Assembly: GCA_964617625.1 (NCBI GenBank)
Contig: CAZTZL010000009.1
Location: 1 to 62,141 of the forward strand
Origin: CAZTZL01 sp964617625
GTDB lineage: Bacteria; Zhuqueibacterota; QNDG01; DSAB01
DNA length: 62,141 nucleotides
Reading direction: 5' to 3'
The notes under the pieces: generated by a model
What the model saw: only the letters and a program-made list of their open reading frames with translations
What the model was told of the DNA's origin: nothing
Databases searched by the model: none
Made by a program: the position numbers and the translations under genes
Part shown: piece by piece, positions 33,699 through 43,048 of the stretch
Layout: the number at the start of each line of letters is the position of its first letter
How positions within the stretch are numbered: the first letter of the stretch is position 1

Positions 33699-33798
33699 AC
33701 CTGATTATTCGGAACCTGGTATCCTGTTATTTCGTTTGAAATAAAGATGTCTTGGTTTATATGAAACTGGTTATTGATTTCTAAAACAAGAAAGAATC

Positions 33799-35088
33799 AT
33801 GTCCCTTTCGAAAGTTGCCATTCTGAAAACCACGCCCGCCACGGTGCTTGAAGATTATCACCGGCTGATGAATCTGGCAGATTATCAAAAATATATTCCA
33901 AAAGACAACGATACTGCCTTGAAAATCAATATCAGCTGGCATTTTTTCTATCCGGCCAGTTCGACCACACCCTGGCAGATGGATGGTGTGATTCGTGCGA
34001 TGAAACGGGACGGCTATTCTGCCGAACGCATTCATGGCTGTCACAACCGTACGGTTGTGATCGACGCGCACCTTGGTGAAAGAGAAAACAAGCAGATTAA
34101 TGTTGTTGAAGCTCACGGACTCAGAAACATTCATCTTTACGAAAATGAAGAGTGGATCCACATCCGTGACGCTGTGGGGGATCTGGCTGATCAATTTCTC
34201 GTTCTGAACGATGTATTTAAAAAGGGATTTATGATTCCAAAACGGTTCATCGGAGAAAACATCATTCATCTTCCCACTATTAAAACCCATATTTTCACCA
34301 CAACGACCGGCGCAATGAAGAACGCTTTCGGTGGCCTTCTCAATGAGCGGCGTCACTGGACCCACCCGGTGATTCACGAAACGCTGGTTGATCTCCTCAT
34401 GATTCAGAAGAAAATTCATTCCGGTCTTTTTGCTGTAATGGATGGTACATTTGCCGGAGACGGCCCCGGACCGCGCTGTATGATTCCCCATGTGAAAAAC
34501 GTGATTCTGGCTTCGTCCGATCAGGTGGCCATCGATGCGGTTTCCGCCAAATTAATGGGATTCGATCCATTAAGTGACCTGAAATTTGTCCGTCTGGCGC
34601 ATGAAAAGGGACTTGGCTGTGGTGAGATCAGGGATATGGAAATTGTCGGCGACAGCGATATCCTCAATGAGAAGTGGAATTTTGTCGGGCCTTTCAAAAA
34701 GATGACATTCGCCAGCCGTATGCAGCACCGGATTTACTGGGGATGGCTGAAGAAGCCGCTGGAATGGACGTTGAAGACGGTTCTGGCTCCGTGGTCGTAC
34801 ATTGCCAGCGTCACCTACCACGACCTGTTCTGGTATCCAACACATCGGAAAAGAGTCAGGAATATTTTAGGCAGCACCTGGGGACGGTTGTTTGAAAACT
34901 GGGATGCACTCCAAATTTCGAAGAACGATCTCAAAACATCTGGATGGCAGGATGTGGGAAAGAAGCCAGTAAAATTAAAACAGAATATGCTCAAACTCAT
35001 GCTGAGGGCTTTTGGTGTTTTGGGGACAGCAGTTAAAGAGGCACCAGAATTCTCAGCATCGAAACGCCGTAGGAAATTTAAATCATAA
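33799..35088 (+). CDS. DUF362 family protein
   Basis: 429 residues, no signal peptide. The DUF362 core is seen in LKINISWHF near the start, LPTIKTHIFTTTTGAMKNAFG (about 155-175), and DQVAIDAVSAKLMGFDP (about 236-252). These regions resemble the MauM/DUF362 iron-sulfur-associated family, but this protein has no ferredoxin cysteines. The C-terminal ~120 residues are basic and unassigned. Start ATG 33799 lies in an AAGAAAGAATC context, a modest Shine-Dalgarno. Function unknown. Confidence 0.7.
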   Translation: MSLSKVAILKTTPATVLEDYHRLMNLADYQKYIPKDNDTALKINISWHFFYPASSTTPWQMDGVIRAMKRDGYSAERIHGCHNRTVVIDAHLGERENKQINVVEAHGLRNIHLYENEEWIHIRDAVGDLADQFLVLNDVFKKGFMIPKRFIGENIIHLPTIKTHIFTTTTGAMKNAFGGLLNERRHWTHPVIHETLVDLLMIQKKIHSGLFAVMDGTFAGDGPGPRCMIPHVKNVILASSDQVAIDAVSAKLMGFDPLSDLKFVRLAHEKGLGCGEIRDMEIVGDSDILNEKWNFVGPFKKMTFASRMQHRIYWGWLKKPLEWTLKTVLAPWSYIASVTYHDLFWYPTHRKRVRNILGSTWGRLFENWDALQISKNDLKTSGWQDVGKKPVKLKQNMLKLMLRAFGVLGTAVKEAPEFSASKRRRKFKS

Positions 35089-35092
35089 GCAT

Positions 35093-36151
35093 TTATAAGA
35101 ATCGTTTAATTTTATTTTGAATATTTTGTGCATTCTGAATCAGTAAAGCTTTTTCTTCCTCACTGATTACAATTTCAATGACACGGTCCACACCCTGATT
35201 ACCTATCACAAATGGCACTCCGATGGTGCCATGAATACCGTAAAATTCCCCTTCCAGGACAATCTGACCCGATATCAAAGCGTCATTTCCAAGGGTTATG
35301 GTCCGTATCAGTTCCATGGTCGCTCTTGCTGTTCCCATAACTGTTTTAGCTCCGCTGAAATGGGTGATAAAGGGTTTTAGAGCAACACGAATATCCGGTG
35401 GGTATCTGTCTATGGCCTGGTAAGCTTTGTTGACATGGCCTTTTAGAACCATATCTTTCAGTTGATTGTTGATTTTGCCAACATCTTTTTGGAAATTGCG
35501 AGTTTGATTGCCTCTCCGTATTTTTTTGATGACACGGCCGAGCTCCTGCCGGGAATAACCAAAAATGTGTACATTGCTCCAGATAGGAACCAGATTTACG
35601 CCGTGTTCTCCAGCCATAAAGCCGTGAACCTGTTGTCTGCGAATACCGAGGTCAAGAGCAATTTCTTTTCGGAAGCGGAGGGAATCGAGAAAAGCGCCCA
35701 TACCAATGGCCCTTTTACGTCCAAGATATTTGGCAAAAATAGCCACGCAGAGCTCATTCGGATTGGAGATGCAGAGGACGATTTCACTGCCGTGTCCGCA
35801 TTTTGAAAGGGCTGAAGCATATTGCTCGAATACAGGAGCATTTTGTTCCGCCAGAGAATCCCTTGTCGTATTCTCCTCGTTTGTCCCGATCGGGATTGTT
35901 GAACCGCCAGCCATAATGATGAGATCACCCTTAATCTTATCAGGAGACAGAACCACATCAACAGCCGGACAAATTTCAGCATAGGCATCCATGAGATCCA
36001 CTGCGAATCCATATAGGGACCGTGCACTTGTACCTTCTGGATTTCCGACCAGTGTCAGTCGCTCATCACACTGCAGCAGTCTCTCAGATACGATCATCTG
36101 GGTAATGACGCGCCCGACCGATCCGCCTGCTCCGATAATGGCAATATTCAT
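35093..36151 (-). CDS. Divergent malate/lactate dehydrogenase family protein
   Basis: 352 residues. Rossmann start MNIAIIGAGGSVGRVI, catalytic MAGEHGVNLVPIW (His of the Asp-His pair), TRDSLAEQN (Arg loop) and ISNPNELC match the LDH/MDH superfamily. The substrate loop (GGSTIPIGTNEENTTRDSL) is longer than usual, so the residue that decides malate or lactate cannot be read directly. The tail (IQNAQNIQNKIKRFL) and overall length exceed the ~310-residue norm. It ends a long minus-strand gene run; NAD-linked malate oxidation is the most likely role. Confidence 0.75.
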   Translation of the reverse strand: MNIAIIGAGGSVGRVITQMIVSERLLQCDERLTLVGNPEGTSARSLYGFAVDLMDAYAEICPAVDVVLSPDKIKGDLIIMAGGSTIPIGTNEENTTRDSLAEQNAPVFEQYASALSKCGHGSEIVLCISNPNELCVAIFAKYLGRKRAIGMGAFLDSLRFRKEIALDLGIRRQQVHGFMAGEHGVNLVPIWSNVHIFGYSRQELGRVIKKIRRGNQTRNFQKDVGKINNQLKDMVLKGHVNKAYQAIDRYPPDIRVALKPFITHFSGAKTVMGTARATMELIRTITLGNDALISGQIVLEGEFYGIHGTIGVPFVIGNQGVDRVIEIVISEEEKALLIQNAQNIQNKIKRFL

Positions 36152-36190
36152 GTTTGCTCCTCGTAAAGGCAGTTTACTTTTTAAATGAAT

Positions 36191-37183
36191 TCATCTCCCC
36201 GGCCATACATTCCGATAAGCGGAAATGATTTGTTCACACAATTGATTGAATTTTTCATCCACCGTCTGCCGTGCCGGATCGGCATCGAACCACTGCATGA
36301 TTTCTCTGGCACCTTCTGAAAAAGGAATTGTTGCATCGAAATCGGGAACCGTGTGTTTAATTTTCGAATTATCAAAAATCATACTGTGGGATTTGTCGCC
36401 GAGCAGGTTATCCCCCCATTCTTTATCGAAGACGGCGATCCATTCCGACGGTACGTGAATCATATCGGGTTCGGTTCCGGCGGCTTCGGCCATGATTGTA
36501 TAGATCTGGTTCCAGGTCAGCCATTCGTCTGAGGTGATATGAAAGGTTTCACCGATGGTTTCCGGATTTCCCAGAAGACCCACGAATCCTTTTGCAAAAT
36601 CCCTGTGATGGGTCAGCACCCAGATCGATGTGCCGTCTCCGTGCACAACCACTTTTTTCCTCTTCCGCATCCGGTCGATCACAGTATACCGGCCGTGAAA
36701 CGGAAGTGTTCGTTCGTCGTATGTGTGCGAGGGCCTGACAATAGTAACCGGGAAGTGTTCATCATGAAGGGCTTTTATCAGCCGCTCTTCGCAAGCGATT
36801 TTATTTTGCGAATATTCCCAGATCGGATTGAAAAGAGGTGTGGTTTCAGTGACAGGAAGTTTGGCCGGCGGAGTTTGGTAGGCCGAAGCCGAACTGATGA
36901 AAACGTACTGATCTGTCATGTTCCGAAAGAGTTGAATGTCCGCTTCCACGTGATCCTGAGTAAAAGCGATCCAGTCGATCACTGCGTCGAATTTTTGATC
37001 TTTCAAAATCTGTTTGGCCGAAGTAATATCACGGATATCGCCGTGCAATATTCGGACTCCCTTCGGAACAGGACGGTCGGTTTGTCCACGGTTAAAAAAA
37101 ATTAATTCGATTCCCTTTGAAACTGCAAGTTCGGAACAGGCCGAGCTGATAATTCCCGTACCACCTATAAAAAGTACTTTCAT
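36191..37183 (-). CDS. NAD-dependent epimerase/dehydratase (extended SDR family)
   Basis: 330 residues. N-terminal MKVLFIGGTGIISSACSE is the extended-SDR cofactor loop (GxxGxxS). FISSASAYQTPP supplies the Ser, and NPIWEYSQNKIACEERL the Tyr-x-x-x-Lys pair (YSQNK). It is likely a nucleotide-sugar or related epimerase/reductase. Related plant and bacterial proteins of this look also include RNA-binding CSP41-like SDRs. It sits 18 bp from rsmE on the same strand. Confidence 0.75.
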   Translation of the reverse strand: MKVLFIGGTGIISSACSELAVSKGIELIFFNRGQTDRPVPKGVRILHGDIRDITSAKQILKDQKFDAVIDWIAFTQDHVEADIQLFRNMTDQYVFISSASAYQTPPAKLPVTETTPLFNPIWEYSQNKIACEERLIKALHDEHFPVTIVRPSHTYDERTLPFHGRYTVIDRMRKRKKVVVHGDGTSIWVLTHHRDFAKGFVGLLGNPETIGETFHITSDEWLTWNQIYTIMAEAAGTEPDMIHVPSEWIAVFDKEWGDNLLGDKSHSMIFDNSKIKHTVPDFDATIPFSEGAREIMQWFDADPARQTVDEKFNQLCEQIISAYRNVWPGR

Positions 37184-37201
37184 TAATTTTTCCCCTTTAT
37201 C

Positions 37202-37939
37202 TTATTCCAGATCGCCCAGTTCGGAAAGAACTCGGGTGGTCAGAACGATTCCCGCAGTTTCAGCACGAAGACGGCGGGGTCCGAGTGAAATCTGCCGGAT
37301 ACCCTGTTGTTTTGCGGTATCAATTTCCGCATCGGAAAATCCGCCCTCGGGTCCGACGAACAGCAGCACACGTTTGATCCGCTCTTTTACAGCATGATCA
37401 GCAAAGCGTGATGCGGTACTTCCGTTTCCAGAATGGGCTATCCAGCATTGCTGGTACTGTGTTTTAGTCTCGAGTATCTGTTGAAAATAGGAAGGACGAG
37501 TGATTTCGGGCAGAACAGAACGGCCGGACTGCTTCATGGCAGACACTGCAATCCGTTTCCAACGGGCCAGTTTCTGCGGGCTAGCCGAAGGAATCGTATT
37601 ATCGGTGATCATCGGTATGATCCTTCGAACACCGATTTCCGTAACCTTTTCAATGAGCCAATCGAAATGCTCGCCTTTCAGTATGGCCTGAGCCAGTGTT
37701 ACTTCAGCGAGCGGCTCACCAAGCCGTCTTCTTATGTGGATGATTTTGCCGGTGGCCTCTTTCTTCCCGATTTGAATCAGCTGTACTTCGTACGCTTTTC
37801 CCTCGCCGTCCACGGCCCAGATGCGCTGGTGTTCTTTTTTCCGCATCACCTGACCGAGATGTTTTACCTCTTCCTCCCTGAACCGGATTTCATCTCCGTG
37901 AACATCGTTTGGATGAACGTAAAAACTTTCCCAGTGCAT
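37202..37939 (-). CDS. rsmE: 16S rRNA (uracil1498-N3)-methyltransferase
   Basis: A 245-residue SPOUT methyltransferase. The C-terminal knot carries LLFVGPEGGFSDAEID and ISLGPRRLRAETAGIV, diagnostic for RsmE. The N-terminal PUA-like part includes EEEVKHLGQVMRKK. It methylates U1498 of 16S rRNA in the assembled small subunit. It lies 11 bp after the Omp85 gene, suggesting a shared transcript despite unrelated function. Confidence 0.92.
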   Translation of the reverse strand: MHWESFYVHPNDVHGDEIRFREEEVKHLGQVMRKKEHQRIWAVDGEGKAYEVQLIQIGKKEATGKIIHIRRRLGEPLAEVTLAQAILKGEHFDWLIEKVTEIGVRRIIPMITDNTIPSASPQKLARWKRIAVSAMKQSGRSVLPEITRPSYFQQILETKTQYQQCWIAHSGNGSTASRFADHAVKERIKRVLLFVGPEGGFSDAEIDTAKQQGIRQISLGPRRLRAETAGIVLTTRVLSELGDLE

Positions 37940-37950
37940 TTTTCCCCTTC

Positions 37951-39255
37951 CTAGATATCCACGCCCAGATCGACGATGACCTGTGCCTCTCCTTCTTCGT
38001 CAAATGCGAGATCGACTCTCAGCACATAAATGTAGGGAAGATGGAAATGCAGACCGAAACCATATCCGGATATCAGCTTATTCGATTTGATCTTTTCGTC
38101 CTGAAACCAGACCATCCCCGTGTCAATAAAAAATCCCATACTGATTCCGAATTTCAAATCGGTGAGATACTCCATATCGGACAGATCATAGTACCGGATT
38201 GGGATCAGCGGAAACCGGAATGCCAGACCACCCAGCGCCCGGTTCTCTCCTTCGAACGTTTCAAAGAAGTGTCCACGGATTCTCTCACTGTAACCTAAAT
38301 AGATCCGGTCGTATATCGGGATCTTTCCCTGAGATAAACTTGCTGAACCGCGGAGGGCCAGTGTGGCCTGACCAAATACCGGGAAATATTTCGAGACTTC
38401 CATTCCGGTCCAGCTGTAATTCACAGGAATCGCACCGTATCCCGCCTTGGATGCGTACAGTGAAAGCCGCCAGCCCGAATGGGGGTATTCTGTAAGATCG
38501 CGGTAGTCCCAATAAAGGCCCACACCCGCAATGGGGAACCGGTCCCTGCCTGAAGGAGAAAGCGTTTCACCGGAAACAGGAGGTGAAAAAGTAATCTCCC
38601 GATAGCCGAGATAAAGCATGGTATACATGTGGTGCCCGTATCGTTTTCCCAGTGTCCAATTGCCTTCGATGTGGTTTTCTTTAACATCTTCGTTTTCATA
38701 ATGTTTGCTCTTGATACGATTGTAAAAGCCGTTGATCGAAGTCAGCAGATTGTGACGTCCTGCAATCCAGGGATTGGTGTATGACAGCTCTACTTTGGGA
38801 TTGTAGCCGAGTTTGGCTTCGAAAGAGAGTGTTTCCGCTCTTCCCCTGAAATTCAAATGGGTCAGCCCAATCCCGTACGAAATTTTGCTCCAGTCTTTTT
38901 CATTGATGTGGAAAATCGGGTAGGGGAAGAGATACCACTGTTCGGTGACGGAGATAACAAGACGGACACCCTGTTCATCCGGCTGACCCACAATGATTAC
39001 CCGGTTGAAAAGATTGAGATTCTGAATACGCTTGCGGTCTGCTTCGATTTTATTTAGATCAAGCAGATCATTCTTTTTCTGCTCCATCTCCCTGAGAATG
39101 GTCGAGGGTTTTGTTTTTTTGTTTCCCATGATTTCAATAGAGACAATCGATCTGCCGACGAACGAAGAATCGATAAAAGTCTGCGCCTCTATCCTGATTC
39201 CGACAAGCAAGAAAAAGAGGATTAATTTGATGTAAAAAATTTTTATATAATTCAA
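37951..39255 (-). CDS. Omp85/BamA-like outer-membrane protein (second of two)
   Basis: 434 residues. Signal peptide about 1-25 (KLILFFLLVGIRIEAQ). One POTRA-like domain about 35-110 (IVSIEIMGNKKTKPSTI, RIQNLNLFNRV). The rest is a beta barrel with alternating aromatic strands. The conserved barrel motif appears as IRGHFFETFEGEN, where Omp85 proteins have VRGF/Y. With a single POTRA it is closer to TamA/BamA-like surface assembly or lipid-handling proteins than to full BamA. It is a paralogue of the neighbour at 39434-40675. Confidence 0.8.
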   Translation of the reverse strand: MNYIKIFYIKLILFFLLVGIRIEAQTFIDSSFVGRSIVSIEIMGNKKTKPSTILREMEQKKNDLLDLNKIEADRKRIQNLNLFNRVIIVGQPDEQGVRLVISVTEQWYLFPYPIFHINEKDWSKISYGIGLTHLNFRGRAETLSFEAKLGYNPKVELSYTNPWIAGRHNLLTSINGFYNRIKSKHYENEDVKENHIEGNWTLGKRYGHHMYTMLYLGYREITFSPPVSGETLSPSGRDRFPIAGVGLYWDYRDLTEYPHSGWRLSLYASKAGYGAIPVNYSWTGMEVSKYFPVFGQATLALRGSASLSQGKIPIYDRIYLGYSERIRGHFFETFEGENRALGGLAFRFPLIPIRYYDLSDMEYLTDLKFGISMGFFIDTGMVWFQDEKIKSNKLISGYGFGLHFHLPYIYVLRVDLAFDEEGEAQVIVDLGVDI

Positions 39256-39298
39256 TTATCCTTATCCCGTATAATATGTTTTGATATTATTCATTTTT

Positions 39299-39372
39299 CG
39301 ACTTCTCATACTTCGATTACACTCATACTTTAACTCCGCTCATACTTCAACTCCGTTCAGTATGACGAGATT
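39299..39372. repeat. Short tandem CTCATACTTC-type repeat
   Basis: Between the two Omp85 genes, ACTTCTCATACTTCGATTAC is followed by two further variants (ACTCATACTTTAACTCCG, CTCATACTTCAACTCCG) and ends with TTCAGTATGACGAG. This recalls a widespread intergenic CTCAGTACGACG-type repeat present here as about three units. No ORF. Confidence 0.6.
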
Positions 39373-39433
39373 CTTTCCATTTCTTGAAAATTTGCCAGAA
39401 CTCAGTATTTTGTTTGGCAAATGGTGATTGATT

Positions 39434-40675
39434 TCAGAACTTTACACTGGTTCCCGTATTAAGGAATCCCCATCCTTTCCCCGAATAACCGTATTCCCCC
39501 CGGAGCACATAATGATCGAAAATAAAATGAACACCGAATCCGGCTGAACCATGAAGCCGGTACCAATCAAATTTTTCGCTTTGAAACCAGGCGGTTCCCG
39601 TATCAAGAAAAATGACGCCGACAAAGCCGGCGTGGATGCCGGCGAGCGGATTCCTCTCGTAAAAAATCGGAAAGCGGTATTCGAGGCTTGCCATCAGGCT
39701 GTTCTCTCCGGCGAGCGCTCCTTTGTAGTATCCCCGAACCGTTTCGTCTCCTCCGAGGTGGATTCGCTCATAAACCGGAACAATTCCTTTGGACCATTGG
39801 CCGATACACTCCACAGCGATAATATTGTTCCCGGATATCGGAATATATCCTCTGCCTTCAATGCCGGATCGTCTGAATAACCGGCTTTGATCTTGATCAG
39901 TCCATCTCATCCAGGAATTCAGGTAAAACCCGGTTCTGGGATAGAGCGGCCAGTCCCGGGTATCTATTTCCGCAAAGAGTTCTCCGGATAGAAGATCGTC
40001 GCTATTTGTACCCGAAACCATCACTGAAGGACAATCTGTCCAGATGTGCTGATATTGGCCTCGTACACCGATTTTAAAAATTCTGCCGAATCCTTTTCCA
40101 ACAGTTAGAGAAAAAACAGTCTCTTTCTCCCGGAAAGGCGATTTGACATCATGATAACTGTATCTGAATATGCGTTGAAAGGCCGTCACCTTGGAGAAGA
40201 GACGCAGATTTCCGCCGAACCAGGGATCGGTCCAGGAAAATTGACCTTTATTGATTCCGCCGAGCTCGAGCCGGAGTTGAATTCTCTCCCGTCTGCCCCG
40301 GAAATTTGGAACGGTCCATTTGATCCCTCCGATCCAGCCGAATGGATGGCTCGTTTCCAGTATCGGGGAAAAGTACCAGGGTTCCTCTTCCTGCACGACC
40401 AGCATGATCAGCTGTCTGTCCGATTTGGATCCCGGTTTCATCAGAAATTCGATCCGTTTTAAAAAATCAAGGCGCAGCAGCCAGGAATAATCTTTTCTGA
40501 GTCTGTCGTCGGTCAGAAGGGTTCCTTTTTTAACGTTCAGCTCCCTGAGCAGTACAGGGGTGTGCGTTCTTGTGTTGCCGTACACAGATATTTTTTCGAG
40601 AATCATTGATTTGTTACCGGCGAAGAGAGACGTCCATATTCCCAGAAAGATAATAAAAAAGATTCGCGGACTCAT
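39434..40675 (-). CDS. Omp85/BamA-like outer-membrane protein (first of two)
   Basis: About 413 residues starting at ATG 40675, whose ATGA overlaps the stop of the FG-GAP gene; an earlier Met at 40705 would extend the overlap and spoil the signal peptide. Signal peptide MSPRIFFIIFLGIWTSLFAG. One POTRA-like domain (LEKISVYGNTRTHTPVL, LLRLDFLKRIEF), then a beta barrel with TVRGYYKGALAGENS, the Omp85 barrel motif, and a C-terminus VRGEYGYSG-like (VLRGEYGYSGKGWG). Probably translationally coupled to the FG-GAP protein. Confidence 0.82.
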   Translation of the reverse strand: MSPRIFFIIFLGIWTSLFAGNKSMILEKISVYGNTRTHTPVLLRELNVKKGTLLTDDRLRKDYSWLLRLDFLKRIEFLMKPGSKSDRQLIMLVVQEEEPWYFSPILETSHPFGWIGGIKWTVPNFRGRRERIQLRLELGGINKGQFSWTDPWFGGNLRLFSKVTAFQRIFRYSYHDVKSPFREKETVFSLTVGKGFGRIFKIGVRGQYQHIWTDCPSVMVSGTNSDDLLSGELFAEIDTRDWPLYPRTGFYLNSWMRWTDQDQSRLFRRSGIEGRGYIPISGNNIIAVECIGQWSKGIVPVYERIHLGGDETVRGYYKGALAGENSLMASLEYRFPIFYERNPLAGIHAGFVGVIFLDTGTAWFQSEKFDWYRLHGSAGFGVHFIFDHYVLRGEYGYSGKGWGFLNTGTSVKF

Positions 40676-42177
40676 TTGAAATTTCCTGCCCGGCTTTTTA
40701 TCCACATGATCTGGCCCGATTTATCCGGTTGATCCGGGAAATAAAGGATCAGATCGGAACATCCGTCCCGGTTGATATCGCTGATTAGAAAATGTTCCGA
40801 GGTTGCTGCGGAAATATCATGAACCGGTTTTTGTGTAAACTGCCCGTTACCCGTTCCGGCAAAGATCACAAAATGGTTCTTTTTCACAATTCCGATAAAA
40901 TCGGACAGGCTGTCCCCGTTAAAGTCTCCTTCGAAACTCTGATTGTGCAGGCCGAATCCGGTTAAATCCGTGAGAGTGGGCCTTCTGTGAAAGACGATTC
41001 GTGAATCAGGATTTTCAGGATAGGTGTGATCGGGACGTATTAGATAAATTTTACATATGTTTTTAATTTTTTTTGTTAATAAAAATTTTGCTGCCTGAAA
41101 TATGCCTATATCGAAATTCAATGTGACAATATCGAACAGGCCGTCTCCGTTAAAATCCCGGATAATGTGCTCTCCTCCGAAATTTTCAGTTGTTAAAATC
41201 TGGTCGGGAAGAATTGGCAATTTCCCGAAGCGGTTGATATAGATTTGAATCTGGGAAATTCGGCCCGGGAACTGAGCGCGGGACGCCTGGATCAGAAGGA
41301 GATCCGAATAACCGTCGTTGTTCAGATCGCATGCCTCGAGAGAACTTCCTGAGGGGGACAGCTGATCCAGATCCGAATGTGTCAGGGAACGCGACTCCAT
41401 GGAGTAATGCAGATCGGGTGGTATTAACCCCTCCGACGGTTTATCAAAATGGTTCAAAAAAATATTCAATTGCTGATTCTGAATACAGAGAAGGTCGGGT
41501 CTTGAGTCTCCGTTAAAATCCTCAAATCTCAGGTCTGGGGGTAAAATAGTCAGTGACAAGGGAGTGTGTTCCGAAAGCCTGAACCGATGATCCATCCAGA
41601 GGTGGTTTGTAGCTGTGTATCCTGTATCGGTTTTTGAAACAATGTCGATCCCGTGAACCTGCGGAATGAGTATTTCCGGCAGGCTGTCTCTATTCAAGTC
41701 GAAGCAAAGAGGATATCTTGCCAAACGGCATTTATCATATGAGAGAAAAAGCGACCGGGTTTGGATCAATCGGTACAACTCGTCCGAAAAGAGAGAATCT
41801 CCGAATGTTTTAATATAGCAGCCGTCTTCCTTTAAAAATACGAGTTCAAGTTTTCCGTTGTGATCCAAATCGGCAAGATCAAAGACGATTTCTCCATTGT
41901 CGGCTTCAATGGTTTGATCGGGTGTCGCGGTTAATTTTCCGTTTTTCTGAAAAAATAGTGAAATGAAACGGCGGGTTTTTGTATCTGGGGAAATTGTCAA
42001 AGAATGCAGAACCAAAAGATCGGGAGCTGCGTCGGCGTTGAGGTCTTCACAGTATATTTGCTGAATTTCCCCTTCGACTGAAAGCGTCTCAATTTGATAC
42101 TCCGGGAAACCCGCTCCAAAAACAATGGCAGGGAGCAGAACAAAATGAGCAATTATTTTTTTAGGATTTCTTTTCAT
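40672..42177 (-). CDS. Secreted FG-GAP/VCBS-repeat protein
   Basis: 501 residues. Signal peptide about 1-22 (IIAHFVLLPAIVFGAG). The remainder has repeated calcium-loop units of the integrin-like FG-GAP type: DLNADAAPDLL, DLDHNGKLELV, DLNRDSLPEIL, DFNGDSRPDLL, DLNNDGYSDLL, DFNGDGLFDIV, DFNGDSLSDFI and DINRDGCSDLI. About eight are countable, enough for one beta propeller. It is expected in the periplasm or at the cell surface. Coupled by a 4-bp overlap to the Omp85 gene, so the two may work at the outer membrane together. Confidence 0.85.
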   Translation of the reverse strand: MKRNPKKIIAHFVLLPAIVFGAGFPEYQIETLSVEGEIQQIYCEDLNADAAPDLLVLHSLTISPDTKTRRFISLFFQKNGKLTATPDQTIEADNGEIVFDLADLDHNGKLELVFLKEDGCYIKTFGDSLFSDELYRLIQTRSLFLSYDKCRLARYPLCFDLNRDSLPEILIPQVHGIDIVSKTDTGYTATNHLWMDHRFRLSEHTPLSLTILPPDLRFEDFNGDSRPDLLCIQNQQLNIFLNHFDKPSEGLIPPDLHYSMESRSLTHSDLDQLSPSGSSLEACDLNNDGYSDLLLIQASRAQFPGRISQIQIYINRFGKLPILPDQILTTENFGGEHIIRDFNGDGLFDIVTLNFDIGIFQAAKFLLTKKIKNICKIYLIRPDHTYPENPDSRIVFHRRPTLTDLTGFGLHNQSFEGDFNGDSLSDFIGIVKKNHFVIFAGTGNGQFTQKPVHDISAATSEHFLISDINRDGCSDLILYFPDQPDKSGQIMWIKSRAGNFK

Positions 42178-42184
42178 TTGCCAC

Positions 42185-43048
42185 TCAAAGTTTGAATTCT
42201 GCTTTTCCCAAAAGAGTATGAGATACGGACAACTCGGATGAGGAGAGGTCGCATATCACAGCCGAAAACCGATCCGTATTTTGACCGGGATTGATGGACA
42301 GGGTTTGTCCGATTTTTTCCCAGTATTTTCCCGATATTCCGGGGGATTCGTGGATGTGACCGTGCAGTGTTATCAGGGGTTGTCTTTCCTCAATATATTT
42401 TCGAACACCCCGGCTGCCGATGGCCCGTCCGTCGTAAAGGCGATCCAGCGCAGTATCGTAAGGGGGCGCGTGAATGACGTGGATCAAGTTTTCATTCTGT
42501 TCCGAACCCGGAAAAAATTTTCTCATGTCCTCTTCAATCGTGTTTCTTTGGGAAAACCATATCGAGGATTCCATTTGAATAATTTTTCCATCCGCACTGA
42601 TGAAAGCATCAGGATTCGAGCCAATATTATCATCGTCCGCTCTGTCCCGTTTCTCGAAATCCTTCACGGGGAAAGGAGTCGGAGGAATAAACGAATACCC
42701 GGCAACAGCAATATTCTCATTGAGCGGGACGGTCCGGTTGTGCAGGAAAGTCAGCAATTTCTCCTTTTCGAATTCATCCATCATCGAAATGACGTCCGCA
42801 AAGTCATCGTTTCCGAGAATACAGAAAAGAGAAAGAGCGGGAATGTTTCGGATTTCCTGAAGAAAGGAACGAAACGAAGTCTGAATGTACTGTTTCTGAT
42901 TCGCCAGACTTTGATCGGAGTGTCCTTTTCGCGGAAAAAGATCGCCGCCTAAAATGATCGTTTTTACATTTTGTGATTCCGCAAGGGCAAGTGTCTCCCG
43001 ATAAAATGGATCGTATCCGTGAAGATCCGATGTATACAGGAATTTCAT
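42185..43048 (-). CDS. Calcineurin-like metallophosphoesterase
   Basis: 287 residues, cytoplasmic. All metal motifs of the fold are in order: SDLHGYD, GGDLFPRKG, GNDDFADV, VIHAPPYDT and LHGHIHESPG. It resembles YfcE/MPE-like phosphodiesterases. Its ATG shares the sequence ATGA with the stop of the exonuclease III gene (43046-43050), so the pair is coupled. Substrate could be a nucleotide or a nucleic-acid end, which cannot be decided. Confidence 0.82.
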   Translation of the reverse strand: MKFLYTSDLHGYDPFYRETLALAESQNVKTIILGGDLFPRKGHSDQSLANQKQYIQTSFRSFLQEIRNIPALSLFCILGNDDFADVISMMDEFEKEKLLTFLHNRTVPLNENIAVAGYSFIPPTPFPVKDFEKRDRADDDNIGSNPDAFISADGKIIQMESSIWFSQRNTIEEDMRKFFPGSEQNENLIHVIHAPPYDTALDRLYDGRAIGSRGVRKYIEERQPLITLHGHIHESPGISGKYWEKIGQTLSINPGQNTDRFSAVICDLSSSELSVSHTLLGKAEFKL

